Of a DNA stretch of 64,000 nt, positions 21,860 through 33,864 are shown in pieces. The DNA comes from Cryptomeria japonica (Eukaryota > Streptophyta > Pinopsida > Cupressales > Cupressaceae). Every line of letters begins with the position of its first letter. Within the stretch, counting starts at the first letter, position 1. The position numbers and the translations under genes are program-made. The notes under the pieces were generated by a model. That model ran no database searches. It saw only the letters and a list, made by a program, of their open reading frames with translations, and was not told the origin of the DNA. The stretch lies in the NCBI RefSeq assembly GCF_030272615.1, contig NC_081414.1, positions 913,951,648 to 914,015,647 of the forward strand. Direction: 5' to 3'.

Positions 21860-23960
21860 CAACGTTGTTGCAGAGCTCAATTCACTGGATTACCTCGAAG
21901 ATAGAATGCATTAATGCAATTATACAAAACCTTGGCTCGATCATGCAATTTATGGTATTTACTATTTGGGCACCGTCACTTCTCTCAAGTCTCATTAATT
22001 GCCACACTTGCATGAACTAGCTACTGTGGCATTAATTCAAACTTCAAATTGAAGTACTCGAGTGAAATTTAAATTCATGCCCTTCTATTTGATTGGCAAT
22101 TGACATTCAAAATTTTTACAGAACCCATCAAACAAGTCCACATGTTAGCGAGTTAGCAACAATGCTACCAAATCCTCTTAATCGCAAGCTCAGAACCCCT
22201 TTTACGAATCCTCAAAGAATCTCACGAGTGAGTGACAACCGTTGATCTAACAGAACAACTTATTTCATCGCAAGCTCGCAACTAGAAACATAACTTGACT
22301 TAAACCCTTGTGATCCCGCGACAACAAGACACTTAACCGCCGTTGCATGCTCGCAACACTTTTTGACTTAAGACTTACAAACCCGCGAGCATGAGATGAC
22401 CTCAAAATCAGACCAAAACTTACTTGTCGCCAGATCGCAACTTAAAATGCTAAACAACTTCAAAACCTACGAGCAAGCGACCTAGCCGCGAACACCTCGC
22501 GACCTTGCGATAACATAAAATCACACCCAGTTGCAACCTCACAACATAAAATGGTATTTGGGCATTGTCACTTCTCTCAAGTCTCGTTAACTACCACATT
22601 TGCATGAACTAGCTAGTGTGGCATTAATTCAATTAAACTGATAGAATGCATTAATGCAATTGTACAAATGTCAAAATCTTGGCTAGATCAATCATCATGC
22701 AATTTATGGTTTCTGGGCGCCGTCACTTCTCTCAAGTCTCATTAATTACCACACTTGCATGAACTAGCTACTGTGGTATTTGATGGGCGATTGCCATTCA
22801 AAACTTTTACAAAACCCGATAAACAAGTTCACGTGTCAATCGCCATCTTTAATCGCACACTCTCAACTGGTTATAACAATTAGGAAAGGAACCGGCAAGT
22901 TAGCGACAATGCTACCAAATCCTCTTAGACGCAAGCTCGCAACCCCTTTAATGAATCCTCAAAGAATCTCACGAGTGAGCGATAGCCGTTGATCTTCATC
23001 AAGCCCTGCAGTCGTAACCTCGCAACAACATTTGTAATATTCTTTCTTTACCTGCGAGCTGGCGACCACTGCAAATCAAACAAAATAACTTATTTCATCG
23101 CAAGCTCGCAACTCAAAACTTAACTTGACTTAAACCCTTGCGATCCCATGACAACAAGGCACTTAACCGCCATCGCATGCTCACAACACTTTTTGACTTA
23201 ATAATTACAAACCCGCGAGCATGCGATGACCACAAAATTAGACCAAAACTTACCTGTCGCCAAATTGCAACTTAAAATGCTAAACAACTTCAAAACCTGC
23301 GAGCAAGCGACTTAACCGCATTGCATGATCGCAAATTAAAATGAATTAACCACGAACACCTCACGACCATGTGACAACATAAAATCACACCCAGTCGCAA
23401 CCTCACAACATAAAATGGTCAAGTGCAAAACATCTTGCGAGGTAACGACAACTAAAATCTCCCAGTACTCGCAAGCTCGTGACTTAAACTGACTTGATGA
23501 TAAAGGACCTGCGAGCTAGCGATAACCATAAAATCTAAAAACTATTTATTGATGTCTTATGTTAATTACCGTCATAAACAGGTGCGAGCAGTGGCACACA
23601 GACCATTAATGACTTAGTACTTACTCGCTAACTCTCGCGGCTAATGGCTATAATGCATGGCATCAAACCAATTCGAGACCTCGTGACCAAAGCGATTTCA
23701 TTAACAATCTCCACCTCGCTAACATAAAATGCTAACACTCAAAAAACTAGAGACCTCGCGATTTAAACCCAAACCAATAGGTCCAACACTCGCTAACTCG
23801 CCACTTAAATTGTTAAACATGAAATTTATTTGCGAGTTAGAGATGAAACATTAAACATGTTTGACCAATAGTTTGACCACACTTGACGTTGACATGGACA
23901 AATAAATAGAGGACAACTTAGATTTTCAACACACGACAACTTCGGTTTACTAGCCAACTA
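21860..23960. repeat. Right LTR-like repeat with internal duplications and GCGA-type words
   Basis: About 2.1 kb in which short words such as CGCAAGCTCGCAAC, CCTGCGAGC and CTCGCGACC recur every few tens of bases. A block with GAATGCATTAATGCAATT and CACTTCTCTCAAGTCTC occurs near 21907, 22560 (partial) and 22650. The stretch after it (22140-22555) is repeated at 22890-23420 with an extra piece of roughly 90 bp in the second copy. The right end matches the left repeat at 16.3-17.1 kb. It lies upstream of the minus-strand frame, as a 5' LTR would. Confidence 0.5.
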
Positions 23961-24343
23961 AGACAAAAAACAAACACAAAACCCTAATCGCCATGAACAT
24001 CATTTTAAGCATTTAATGTAGAACAGTAGAAAGGTTCTAGCAGTAACAGTTATGCAATATGAATAATTTTATGGATCTTGTGACACAAATTGTTGCATTA
24101 AATGTTCAACATAATGTGGAACCAAATACCAATTTACTAATAATTCAATTGTTTAGTAATAATTCAAATTCACAATTAAAAATATGAAATAAGTATCCGT
24201 TCTACTTCTGATTGACAAATTCAAGGAATACAATATCAAAAATCATCAATGACAACTATAGTATTGCAATTTTACAAATTGAAATTGTAATATGACTCAA
24301 GAACTATAGTATAATTATAAATACCTATAAATTGACTACTAAT
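23961..24343. other. Spacer
   Basis: AT-rich sequence with no gene, between the right LTR-like repeat and the end of the hAT gene. No hAT terminal inverted repeat could be identified here. Confidence 0.4.
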
Positions 24344-27124
24344 TCACTTCAGTGACTCAGTCCGATTGTCCGAGGCTTCTATATCCGAAATGGACTCAAG
24401 ATCCGGAAACTGACTAGTACTAACAGGTTCATCTTCATTCTGAGTCAGGTATTCAAAAATGTCTTCGTCTTCATGCCGACTCTAAGTCTGCAATCCATCA
24501 TATTCATTTTTCTTAGCACTAGCACTAGCAGTAGCACCACCAGCTTTTAAAGTGCTGCACACCCCTCATCTTTCACGCATGGAATTCTAGATTGCCAGTG
24601 CCCTATCATATGGAAAATCTCTAAAATTATACTGGGTTACAAACAACCTCAAGCAAGTTTCCAAATTCTTGTCTAATTTGTTTTTGATCTTTGATTTCAA
24701 AAACCCTAATGCACTGAAAACTCTCTCATCTTCCACCGACCCCAATATCATTGTTTGACATAAATCAACAAGTTTCAAATATTCTGGTATTGCAATATGC
24801 AATGCTTCACTTTGATCTATCCTTTTCCAAAGCCTTGTGATTGATCCAGGTTCAAATGGATTCTCCAAGTTAACCAACTGCTATTTCATAACCAATGCAA
24901 ACTGTTTACATTGTTTTCTTAGATGATCTGAATTTAAAATTCCTTCTATTGGCTGTCCATTGCAATATGCATCTTTTGAAAATGTCAATATCAATTCCTC
25001 TAGTTTTTTATGAAACATCTTTGCGTCATTTGGATTATCTCCAATTGAATGCCAAAATTGAGGATACACACAACCCATGGCTTCAAGTATTTCTTCTCAA
25101 GGGAATCTTTCACGAATCTCAGTTGAAAGTTCATATGCAATAGACTTCAAATTATCACTAACAGATTTAATAATCCTATCAAAATCTTCCTTTTTAACTG
25201 GTAGTGCTTTGCCTCACTTGCCCGTCTTAGATTGGTGCAATGGTGTCTGAAATCCTTTTACAAAGACACATAACTCATTTTTTGTATTGAAATGTAAAAA
25301 AATTTCAGCATGATTCAAATCTGTAATTATCTACCACCTAAAAAAGTTTGGGCTTCGCCCTATTAGATCTGAATATAAACCATCCAGGCTCAAGCATGTC
25401 ATTTTACGTAGAGTGCTATACTCATTGATATACATAGTTCTATCTTGGGCTTTCTTAATAAGTTTGTTCATTGAATCCAGCATGGGGAGAAGACTAGCTA
25501 AAGTTAACAGAGTCTCTATATCACTTAACTTATGTAAGAGATCAGGAGCTTTGTCTACTATGAGGCGTTGCTCATACATTAGTCCGATCAAGGATTGATA
25601 TTCTGTTAGAACTCGTTCCGCTAGTCCATGCAAGGAGATCCATCTAGTCTCAACATCCCTGAGAAGCTTGTTTCCTCCTGTTACTCCCTTAGCAAAAATC
25701 TGAAATTCTGCAAAACATTCAGGATTTCGCCAGAAGTATGAGTGGAGCTCGTGGACCAAATCTTCAACTTTTGACACTATAGGGAAATTGCTTACTATTA
25801 TATATGCTAAATTCATTCGATGGGCCATGCAGTGAATGCCAACCATGTATGGTGCAATACTAGTTTCTAATCTTGCGCAAAGACCAGTCCTTTGACCTTG
25901 CATTACTGCAGCTCCAACACACACCAACTTCTTGGCAATTGTCAAGTCATCCATACTAGAAATTTCATTCAAAGATTTCTTAACTTCCAAATATAAATTT
26001 TATGTTGTTGAATTGCTCCTCATTTTATGAACATAGAGTAGATGAGCTCGGCGAACGTGTTCTTTTACGGTATACACATGCATACAAACCCAAGCAGTGT
26101 TATCTACCACAGTAACTTCATCTATGGATAGTGAAATGAAATTTGACTCTTTTACACTCTGTTGTAAATTTTGCTTTTCCACCTCAGCGAGATAGTTTGC
26201 CATTTCCCATCCAGCATTTATTTACAAACGTGGCCTAGGATAGTGAGTAACATTCAAAAAAGATAATAAATTACTAAATTATGGGAAATCTTTCATAGGA
26301 CGCCCTCTCGACATAATATGAAAAACAACACTCATCTGAACAGTTTTGCCAGGTTTGCATCTTTTGCTGCATGTTCAAGCCCAGCCTTGATTGTATTTCC
26401 AAATCCACTATTACCAATCAGTGTCGTTTTGTGGTTATGCTCTTCATATTCCGCGACATACTTAACATGAAGACATTCTTCCTTTGATTTCCATCTTACT
26501 ACTCATGTTTCCTTTCCGTCTATGATCTGTTTTTCATAAACCTTACCAATATGCTTATCTATGGTGTCAAGCTTTAGCCGCATCTTCTTCTCTCTTTTAG
26601 TTTTCTAGTGACAAATCTTACACCTGCATTCTGTTGGTTGTTCATCATTGTTTGGGACTGGTTCAATGAATGGGTACTTTGCTACCCAATCAATCTTAAA
26701 ACTCCTTGTCATCTCCCACTCTCACCCCATATTTACTTTCCTTTTTCTTTTCTTCCTACCAACATCATCTTCAGTACTAGCATTTGCATCCGAGTGAATT
26801 ATCTCATTATGTGTATCCCTTAGAACATCTTCTGCCCTGTCGGTATTGTCATCCTCATTTGATGCATTTAACTCAATGAAAATCCCACCTTGTGGTGGTG
26901 GTGAGCTACTGTGAATGGGTTCTGCAACTGCAGAGGTTGATGGACCAGAAACTTTGCCAATTCCAAAAAAAGACTCTGTGGTACTATCTTTAAGTTTAAT
27001 TTTTGGGTGTTTTGATGGCCTCCCAATCCCTTGAGTTTCACTGCCCTGAGGAGTCTTACCCTTGTTCTAACATCCCAATCCCTTCACCACCCTGAGGTGT
27101 CTCACCCATGTCTGACTGTGACAT
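24344..27124 (-). pseudogene. hAT-superfamily transposase gene, broken
   Basis: Minus-strand reading from the ATG at 27124 gives a Ser/Pro/acidic N-terminus and a KKRKRKV basic patch. A probable zinc finger follows: FKIDWVAKYPF, then CRCKICH. The RNase-H-fold core shows SLSIDEVTVVDNTAW (26.1 kb), GIHCMAHRMNLAYI (25.8 kb) and ETRWISLHGL (25.6 kb). The C-terminal hAT dimerisation region is VEDERVFSALGFLKSKIKNKL with ETCLRLF (24.6-24.8 kb). hAT transposases cut and paste DNA. The ERVFSALGF block and the C-H-x-x-NLA motif are diagnostic, and the overall type is the ZMYM6/C17orf113-like branch. At least eight stops and several frameshifts break it. Terminal inverted repeats and the 8-bp target duplication were not found, so it may be an old domesticated-type copy. 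Confidence 0.85.
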
Positions 27125-27403
27125 CTTGAGTCTTGACCTCTCACTACGAATTAAAAGTTAAAACTAATACTATCAAGTATGAAGAAATGATTACTCACCT
27201 TTATGCCTTCTCAATTCTCTGAATCAAGAATCAGGAATGAATGCTTGGGCCTGTGTTGCAGGATTGTAACTCTGGCCCTTCACCCTACAATGAACTTCGA
27301 CTTTCCAACTCAATTTGCGGAATGCGAATCGAGACTCGAGACTCTGAGAGCTCCCAATTTACTAATCAGACACGAACAAATTGTAGGAAAGAGTGTAAGA
27401 AAT

Positions 27404-27417
27404 AGTATATTTATAGC
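27404..27417 (-). promoter_or_regulatory. Probable TATA box of the hAT gene
   Basis: The minus strand reads GCTATAAATATACT about 280 bp before the hAT ATG. A possible leader intron lies between: donor AG|GTGAGT at 27198 and acceptor TTCGTAG ending at 27144. That intron would be only 55 bp, short for plants, so it is tentative. Confidence 0.45.
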
Positions 27418-27419
27418 AA

Positions 27420-29110
27420 TCCATGATTGCATTTTTGGCGAATTGCGCGAGGCTCGAGCATCGCAATTGCCAATAAACATTTAATTTAATTGCATTTTTG
27501 GTGAATTGCGTGGGCGTGCAATGAAAATTTAATTTAAGTGGTGTGAAATGGGTCCTCGAATGCTTATAATGTTTTAATTGATATTGGCAAATTTGGCCGA
27601 CACGTGCAATGAACATTTAATTTACCATTGGCGAATTAGGTCCTGGGTATGTGGTCGTTTTACTATTGCTGGCAAATAGTGGAGGTGATCTAATACCCAT
27701 GTCCGAGTGATTCCAAGTGAATATTATGGGCATGCATGTCGATGGTGTGTGCTCAATGGTGAAACCAAGTTACAAATATTTACATTGTTCTTTAAAATTC
27801 TGGGCGATTTGACCACGATTGTGCCTCTCACTATTCGCGCGGAATTCGCCAATTGGCAAAGATTCACCACTAAAAAACTCTTTGTTAATTTGTAATAGTA
27901 TAGGAATCATTTGTAAGGCCGAGTAAACCTCATGTATATAGGAAGTATGTAATGGTAGCATGTAGGTTCATATTTGTCATTAGCTAAAAATTGTCATGCC
28001 ATCTTTTGGGCAGGATTGTAAATATGTGAAAAGTATAGAATTTTGGATGTTTCATTATTAGATCATCATATTAAGTATGTGTAAAGAACCAACAAGTTGT
28101 ATGTATGAATTCATTATGGAAATAGATTTGGGCAGCAAGTTAATTATTTATGTGTTAACACATGTATATGTAGCTAGATCTATGTTGTAATGTAGAAAGA
28201 TGCAATGGTGTACTTTCATGTATATACGAATGCAATGTAGTTAGTTGAAGAATTCTGAAATGTATAGACCACACATGATTAAGAGCTCATTAGTATCATG
28301 TCTATAACAAACAATTGATGCATGGTTGGAACTATAATCATTAAAGAGTATAAGTGGATTTAGTATGCATTATGTGTTTGGGCAGCAATAGGAACATTAT
28401 ATTTGGTAGTATTAGTTCACCCTTAGCATGTAGAAGCAAGTTTCCTGCAACATGTAAGCATGTAGATTGTAGGATTGTTGATTGTGAATCTAATGTATGG
28501 ATTAATAATCATGAAGTTAGTAAGTAAGTAAGTGGTGACATCAATATACCCTAAGTAACTATTTGAGACTTTGTAAAAATGTTTTTGCTTGTGTCAAAAT
28601 ATAGCTAGACATTTCATGTAAGATTCAACTAAGATGATTTAAGTGTATTAATTTGTGCTCTCACTTCCTAGATAAGGTTAGATGGAAACATATTAGTTAA
28701 ACAATTTTTTTTTACTCAATTTCTAGGTTGTTAGTGTGACTTTCTTGGGGTCGTTGGCGGGCGCATCACAATTTGGCTTTTGTGGCATCCCAGAACCAAA
28801 CCTTCCTTTGCCTTATTTCTTATTTTCCCCGATCGACTGATCAATCATATAAAGTTTAATTCAATCATAGCATCAAAATTATCTTAAGAGGCCCCACCCC
28901 CTTGTAACATTGGCATATCGCTAATTTTTTGAACTCAGTCCCTCACATTTTGTAGTCCCAAATGCTCTTTGTTTGTGGATTGTCTATTATGATGATATGA
29001 GTAAGTTTTCTCATAAGGGGCTTCCACTCGTCTTCAGTATTAGTCGATCTCACTTATTAGGAACTTTGCACACACTTGTTCAAATTCTTCTTCAATTCCT
29101 ATCTAGGTTA
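27420..29110. other. Spacer between the hAT gene and Copia-1
   Basis: No gene is supported. 27430-27870 contains several GGCGAATT-type words like those near 16.0, 36.1 and 43.3 kb, hinting at remnants of one element family. 27900-29100 is plain AT-rich DNA. Confidence 0.4.
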
Positions 29111-29471
29111 TGTTGATATGTGGCGACTGATCAACAAAGTACTGTACACTCAGCACGTATCCTTGCCGTTTTTGTTGTTGATGAAAACCAACATTGTAAT
29201 AAAACCCTAAAAAGGCTGACTTTGTTTGTTGCCCTAAAAATGCATGTTATAAGTGGCTGGGATGCTTAAGGCATTGTAATGTTGATGTACTATTTTTGCT
29301 GGATAATAAGAAAGATTGAACGACTGTGTATGGTGGACGTAACCCATTCTGGGTGAACCACGTTAAATCTCTGTGTTATCTGTGTCCTGTTTTATTCCTT
29401 TATCTATTGTATTTAAATCTGCATATAATTGTTAGTTCATATTTGCTTCAGATTTGCTTGAAACCCTAATA
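29111..29471 (+). repeat. Copia-1 5' LTR (361 bp)
   Basis: Starts TGTTGATATGTGGCG and ends CCCTAATA (CA decayed to TA). It carries 50 bp near 29169-29218 that the 3' LTR lacks. Confidence 0.93.
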
Positions 29472-29473
29472 AT

Positions 29474-29485
29474 TGGTATCAGAGC
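29474..29485 (+). other. Copia-1 primer-binding site
   Basis: TGGTATCAGAGC, two bases after the 5' LTR, matches the 3' end of initiator tRNA-Met. Confidence 0.9.
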
Positions 29486-29531
29486 GAAGTTTTTTGCAAA
29501 TTGGCAGGACTTTTAGATTTGAGTGGGAGCA

Positions 29532-32500
29532 ATGGAGGATTCCAAATTCAAGGTCGAAAAGTTTAACGGCTAGAATTATCAGTTATGGAAAATGCAGATG
29601 GAGGATTACCTGTATCAAAAGGATTTGTGGTGGCCATTAGAAGGAAAGGCAAAGAAAGTGACCACAATGTCAGATGAAGAATGGGACATTTTAGATAGAA
29701 AGGCATTGGGATCCATTTGATTGTGCCTTGCACCATCTGTAGCTTTCAATATAACAGAAGCAAAAACAACTGTAGATTTGATGGCAACATTGGCTATGCT
29801 GTATGAGAAACCCTTGGCTTCAAATAAGGTATTTCTTATGAAGCATTTGTTTAGTTTGAAAATGAGTGAGGGAGTATCTGTAGCAGAGCACTTAAATGAA
29901 TTTAATACAATTACCAGTCAATTGTCTTCGGTAAAAATTACTTTTGCAGAAGAGGTTAGGGCTCTCTTGATTTTATGTTCTTTGCCAAAAAGCTGGAATA
30001 GCTTGGTTATGGCTGTAAGTAACACTATCTCTGAAAAAAATACTTTGGTATTTGATGATATTGTTGGTGTTATCCTAAGTGAGGAAATGCGAAGGAAAAG
30101 CACAAGTGAGACTCCAACATCATCAAGTAGTGTTTTGAATGTGGAGAATAGAGGAAGATCAAAGGAAAGAGGAAAAGGCCCTTGGAATGAGAAGTCATGA
30201 GGGAAGTCAAAGAAAGGACACTCTCAATCTAGAGGAAAGAAAGATTGCTGGTACTGTGGAAAACCTGGTCATCTAAAGAAAGACTATTGGTCTCAGAAAA
30301 ACAAAGGAGACAAAAATGAAAATGATAGTAAGGAAGCTAATATTGCAAGTAATACTTTACAAGATGGTTTAATCTTATGTTTGGATAATGTTAATGATTC
30401 TTGGGTAATAGATTCTAGGGCTTCATTTCATGCTACACCCCATAGAAAATATTTTCTAGATTATGTTCAAGGTGATTTTGGACAGGTATATTTGGGTGAT
30501 GATGAGCCCTGTCAAATTGTTGGAAAATGAAAGATAATGATCAAGTTGCAGAATGGTAATGACTAGTTTCTGCAGGAGGTAAGACATGTTCCTAACTTAA
30601 GAAGAAATTTAATTTCTACAGGGCAACTAGGTAGTGAAGGCTACATAGTTACCTTCTCAGACAGTATCTAGAAGGTCAGTAAAGGATCATTAGTAGTAGC
30701 TAAAGGTACGAAGGTAGGCACATTATATCTGTGTACTAGTAACACTTACTCTACCTTAGTTGCTATAGATAAAGTTACTGAAGGGACAACAACAATAGAT
30801 GTAGCAAGAACAGATTCGATAATGTGGCACCATAGGCTTGGGCACATGAGTGAGAAAGAGATGAAAATCCTTCACTCCAAAAATCTATTGCCAGGACTAA
30901 AGAAGAGTGATTTAGAGTTCTGTGAAAATTGTGTTTATGGCAAACAGAAAAGAGTCAGATTTCTCAAGGTTGGGAAAGAGAAGAAGAGTGAGAAGTTAGA
31001 GCTTGTGCATTCAGATGTATGGGGACCGACTCAGGTATCATCTCTTGGTGGCTCTTGCTATTATGTTATTTTTATTGATGACTCAACCAGAAAAACATGG
31101 GTATATTTCCTAAAACAAAAATCAAATGTTTTTGAAACTTTTAAGAAATGCAAAGCTTTGGTTGAGAATAAGACAGGAAAAAGGTTGAAGTGTCTCAGAT
31201 CGGATAATGGAGGTGAGTATTGCAGCAAGGCATTTGAAGATTACTGCTCCTTAAATGGGATTAGAAAGCAGAAGACAGTTCCAGGAACTCCACAGGAAAA
31301 TGGTGTGTCAAAGAGAATGAATAGGATTATCATGGAACGCGTGAGGAGCATGAGATTGCAAGCTGGATTGCCCTTACATTTTTGGGCAGATGTTGTACAT
31401 ACTGCTATCTATTTGATAAATAGAGGACCTTCAACCCCTTTGGATGGTGGTATTCTAGAGGAGGCATGGACTGGTAAAAAGGTAAATTATTCTTTTATGA
31501 AAATCTTTGGTTGTGAAGCTTTTGTCCATGTTGATAAAGAAAACAGAACCAAGCTTGATGCTAAATCTCAGAAATGTACCTTCATTGGATATGGGATAGA
31601 TGAATATGCCTATCGGTTATGGGATTTTGAAAATAAGAAAATAACTAGAAGTAGAGATGTTATATTCAATGAGAAGGTTATGTATAAAGAACAGATGCAG
31701 GAAAAGAAGCATGAATAGGACAAGCAAGAATATGTGGTGTTGGATGAGTTTCCTGAAAATGAAATGCCATAGGTACCTGATGCTCAACAACAATAGAATA
31801 TCCCACAAACTCCTGCAAGTGTTAGATGTTCTACGAGGTCAAGTAGACCCCCTGAAAGATTTTATCCTTCTTTGTATTCTATATTATTAATAGATTCTGG
31901 TGAACTAGAAGAATATGAAGAAGCAATGCAGGTGGATGCCAAACAACAGTGGGAGCTAGGCATGAAAGAGGAGATGGACTCCTTGATGAAAAATAAGACT
32001 TGGGACTTAGTCCTTTTACCTACAGAAAAAAGAGCCTTGCCTAACAAATGAGTTTATCGGCTAAAGGAGGAGGAAGGAGGTCAGAAAAGATATAAGGCCA
32101 GACTTGTGGTAAAAGGTTTTGCATAGAAAAAGGGTATAGATTATGATGAAATATTTTCTCCAGTTGTAAAAATGACTTCAATTAGAACTGTACTTAGTCT
32201 TGTGGTTGCAGATGATTTACATCTTGAACAATTAGATGTGAAAACAACTTTTCTCCATGGAGATTTGGAGGAGGAAATTTACATGTTGCAACCACAAGGA
32301 TATGAGGTCAAAGGTAAGGAGAACTTGGTGTGGAGGTTGAAGAAAAGTTTGTATGGCCTAAAGCAAGCACCCCGACAATGGTATTTAAAATTTGATAGCT
32401 TCATGGTTGAACACAATTATCATAGATGTCATTATGATCATTGTGTATATTTTAAGAGATTGGATAATGGCAGTTATATTATCCTATTTCTTTATGTTGA

Positions 32501-33455
32501 TGACATGCTTGTTGTTGGGTCTAACATGGAACACATAAATGATCTTAAACATAAATTAGCCAGGTCATTTGCTATGAAGGATTTGGGTGTAGCTAAGAAA
32601 ATTTTGGGCATGAGGATTACATGGGATAGAAAACATAGAACCTTGAATTTGTCCCAAAGTGAGTATATAAAGAAGGTGTTGAAAAGATTTAACATGTAGG
32701 ATGCAAAAGCAATTAGTACACCTTTGGCTAGTCATTTCAAATTGACTAAGGAGATGTACCCAAAGGCACAGGAAGAGGTAAAGAAAATGTCTAACATCCC
32801 GTATTCATCAGCTATTGGCAGTCTGATGTATGCAATGGTATGCACAAGGGCAGATATTGCACATGTAGTGGGAGTTGTGAGCAGGTTTATGAGCAATCCG
32901 GGTATGGAACATTGTAATGTTGTGAAATGGATCCTTTGGTATTTGAAAGGAACCACTACAAAGGCATTATGTTTCAAAGGATCTAATGCTGCTCTAAGTG
33001 GATTTGTTGAATCTGATCTGGCAAGTGATATTGATTCACGGAGGAGCACTACAGGGTATGCTTTTGCTATAGGGGGAACTGTAGCCAGTTGGATTTCTAG
33101 GTCGTAAAAGGTTGTTGCACTTTCAACCACTGAAGCTGAGTATGTTGCTGCTACAGAAGCCAGCAAGGAGATGATTTGGTTACAATGTTTTCTGGAGGAA
33201 TTGGGTCAGACACAGGAGGATCGCCCATTGTATACTGATAGCCAGAGTGCCATTCATCTTGCAAAGAACTCTGCTTTTCATTCAAGCACAAAGCACATTC
33301 AGCTCAGGTACCACTTCATCCAGACTGTTTTGGAGGAGGGTAAGTTACGGCTTGAGAAAATTCACACAAGTGAGAATCCTGTCGATATGTTCATGAAGGC
33401 AGTTCCATAGGAGAAGCTGATTTCTTCATCAATTTATGTTGGTCTTCTTGATTGA
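29532..33455 (+). pseudogene. Copia-1 gag-pol polyprotein, broken
   Basis: The ATG at 29532 starts a gag with the usual early motif NYQLWKMQMEDYL and a zinc knuckle CWYCGKPGHLKKDY whose last Cys has become Tyr. The protease has WVIDSRASFHATP, with the usual DSG changed to DSR. The integrase has WHHRLGHMSE, CENCVYGK, LVHSDVWGP and LRSDNGGEY, but the usual catalytic Glu motif AERMNR reads SKRMNR. The reverse transcriptase has QLDVKTTFLHGDLEEEIYM and FLYVDDMLVVGS. The RNase H has STTGYAF, ALSTTEAEYVAA and TKHIQLRYHFI. The last stop is at 33453-33455. At least ten in-frame stops, mostly TAG or TGA at former CAG, TGG or CGA codons, break the frame; the longest open piece is 30822-31718. It cannot make working enzymes. 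Confidence 0.95.
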
Positions 33456-33553
33456 TAATTGTGGAATTTATACCAGTCGAGTCCTAGTGTGTTTATCCAA
33501 CAGATGTTGCATGTACAGTGGTGTCATGTAGTATCAGTCTCCAAGTGGGAGAT

Positions 33554-33864
33554 TGTTGATATGTGGCGACTGATCAGCAAAGTACTGTACACTCAGCACG
33601 TATCCTTGCCGACTTTGTTTGTTGCCCTAAAAATGCATGTTATAAGCAATTGGGATGCTTAAGGCATTGTAATGTTGATGTACTATTTTTGCTAGATAAA
33701 AAGAAAGATTGGATGGCTGTGTATGGTGGACGTAACCCATTCTGGGTTAACCACGTTAAATCTCTGTGTTATCTGTGTCTTGTTTTATTCCTTTATCTTT
33801 TGTATTTAAATCTGCATATAATTGTTAGTTCATATTTGCTTTAGATCTACTTGAAACCCTAACA
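33554..33864 (+). repeat. Copia-1 3' LTR (311 bp)
   Basis: Starts TGTTGATATGTGGCG directly after the polypurine tract and ends CCCTAACA, keeping the TG...CA form. Confidence 0.94.

Larger units (their letters stand above)
29111..33864 (+). mobile_element. Copia-1: complete Ty1/copia LTR retrotransposon, dead
   Basis: The LTRs are 29111-29471 and 33554-33864. A primer-binding site follows the first and a polypurine tract (AAGTGGGAGAT) precedes the second. The flanks are GGTTA (29106-29110) and GGTTG (33865-33869), a 5-bp target duplication with one change. Domain order is gag, protease, integrase, reverse transcriptase, RNase H, which defines Copia. By eye the LTRs differ at about 17 of 311 shared positions, mostly transitions, so the insertion is old. 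The encoded protein is closest in style to the TNT 1-94 type. Confidence 0.95.

Noticed and set aside
32732-33166. 144-residue minus-strand frame
   Set aside because: Shadow of the Copia-1 RNase H region, which is clearly coded on the plus strand.
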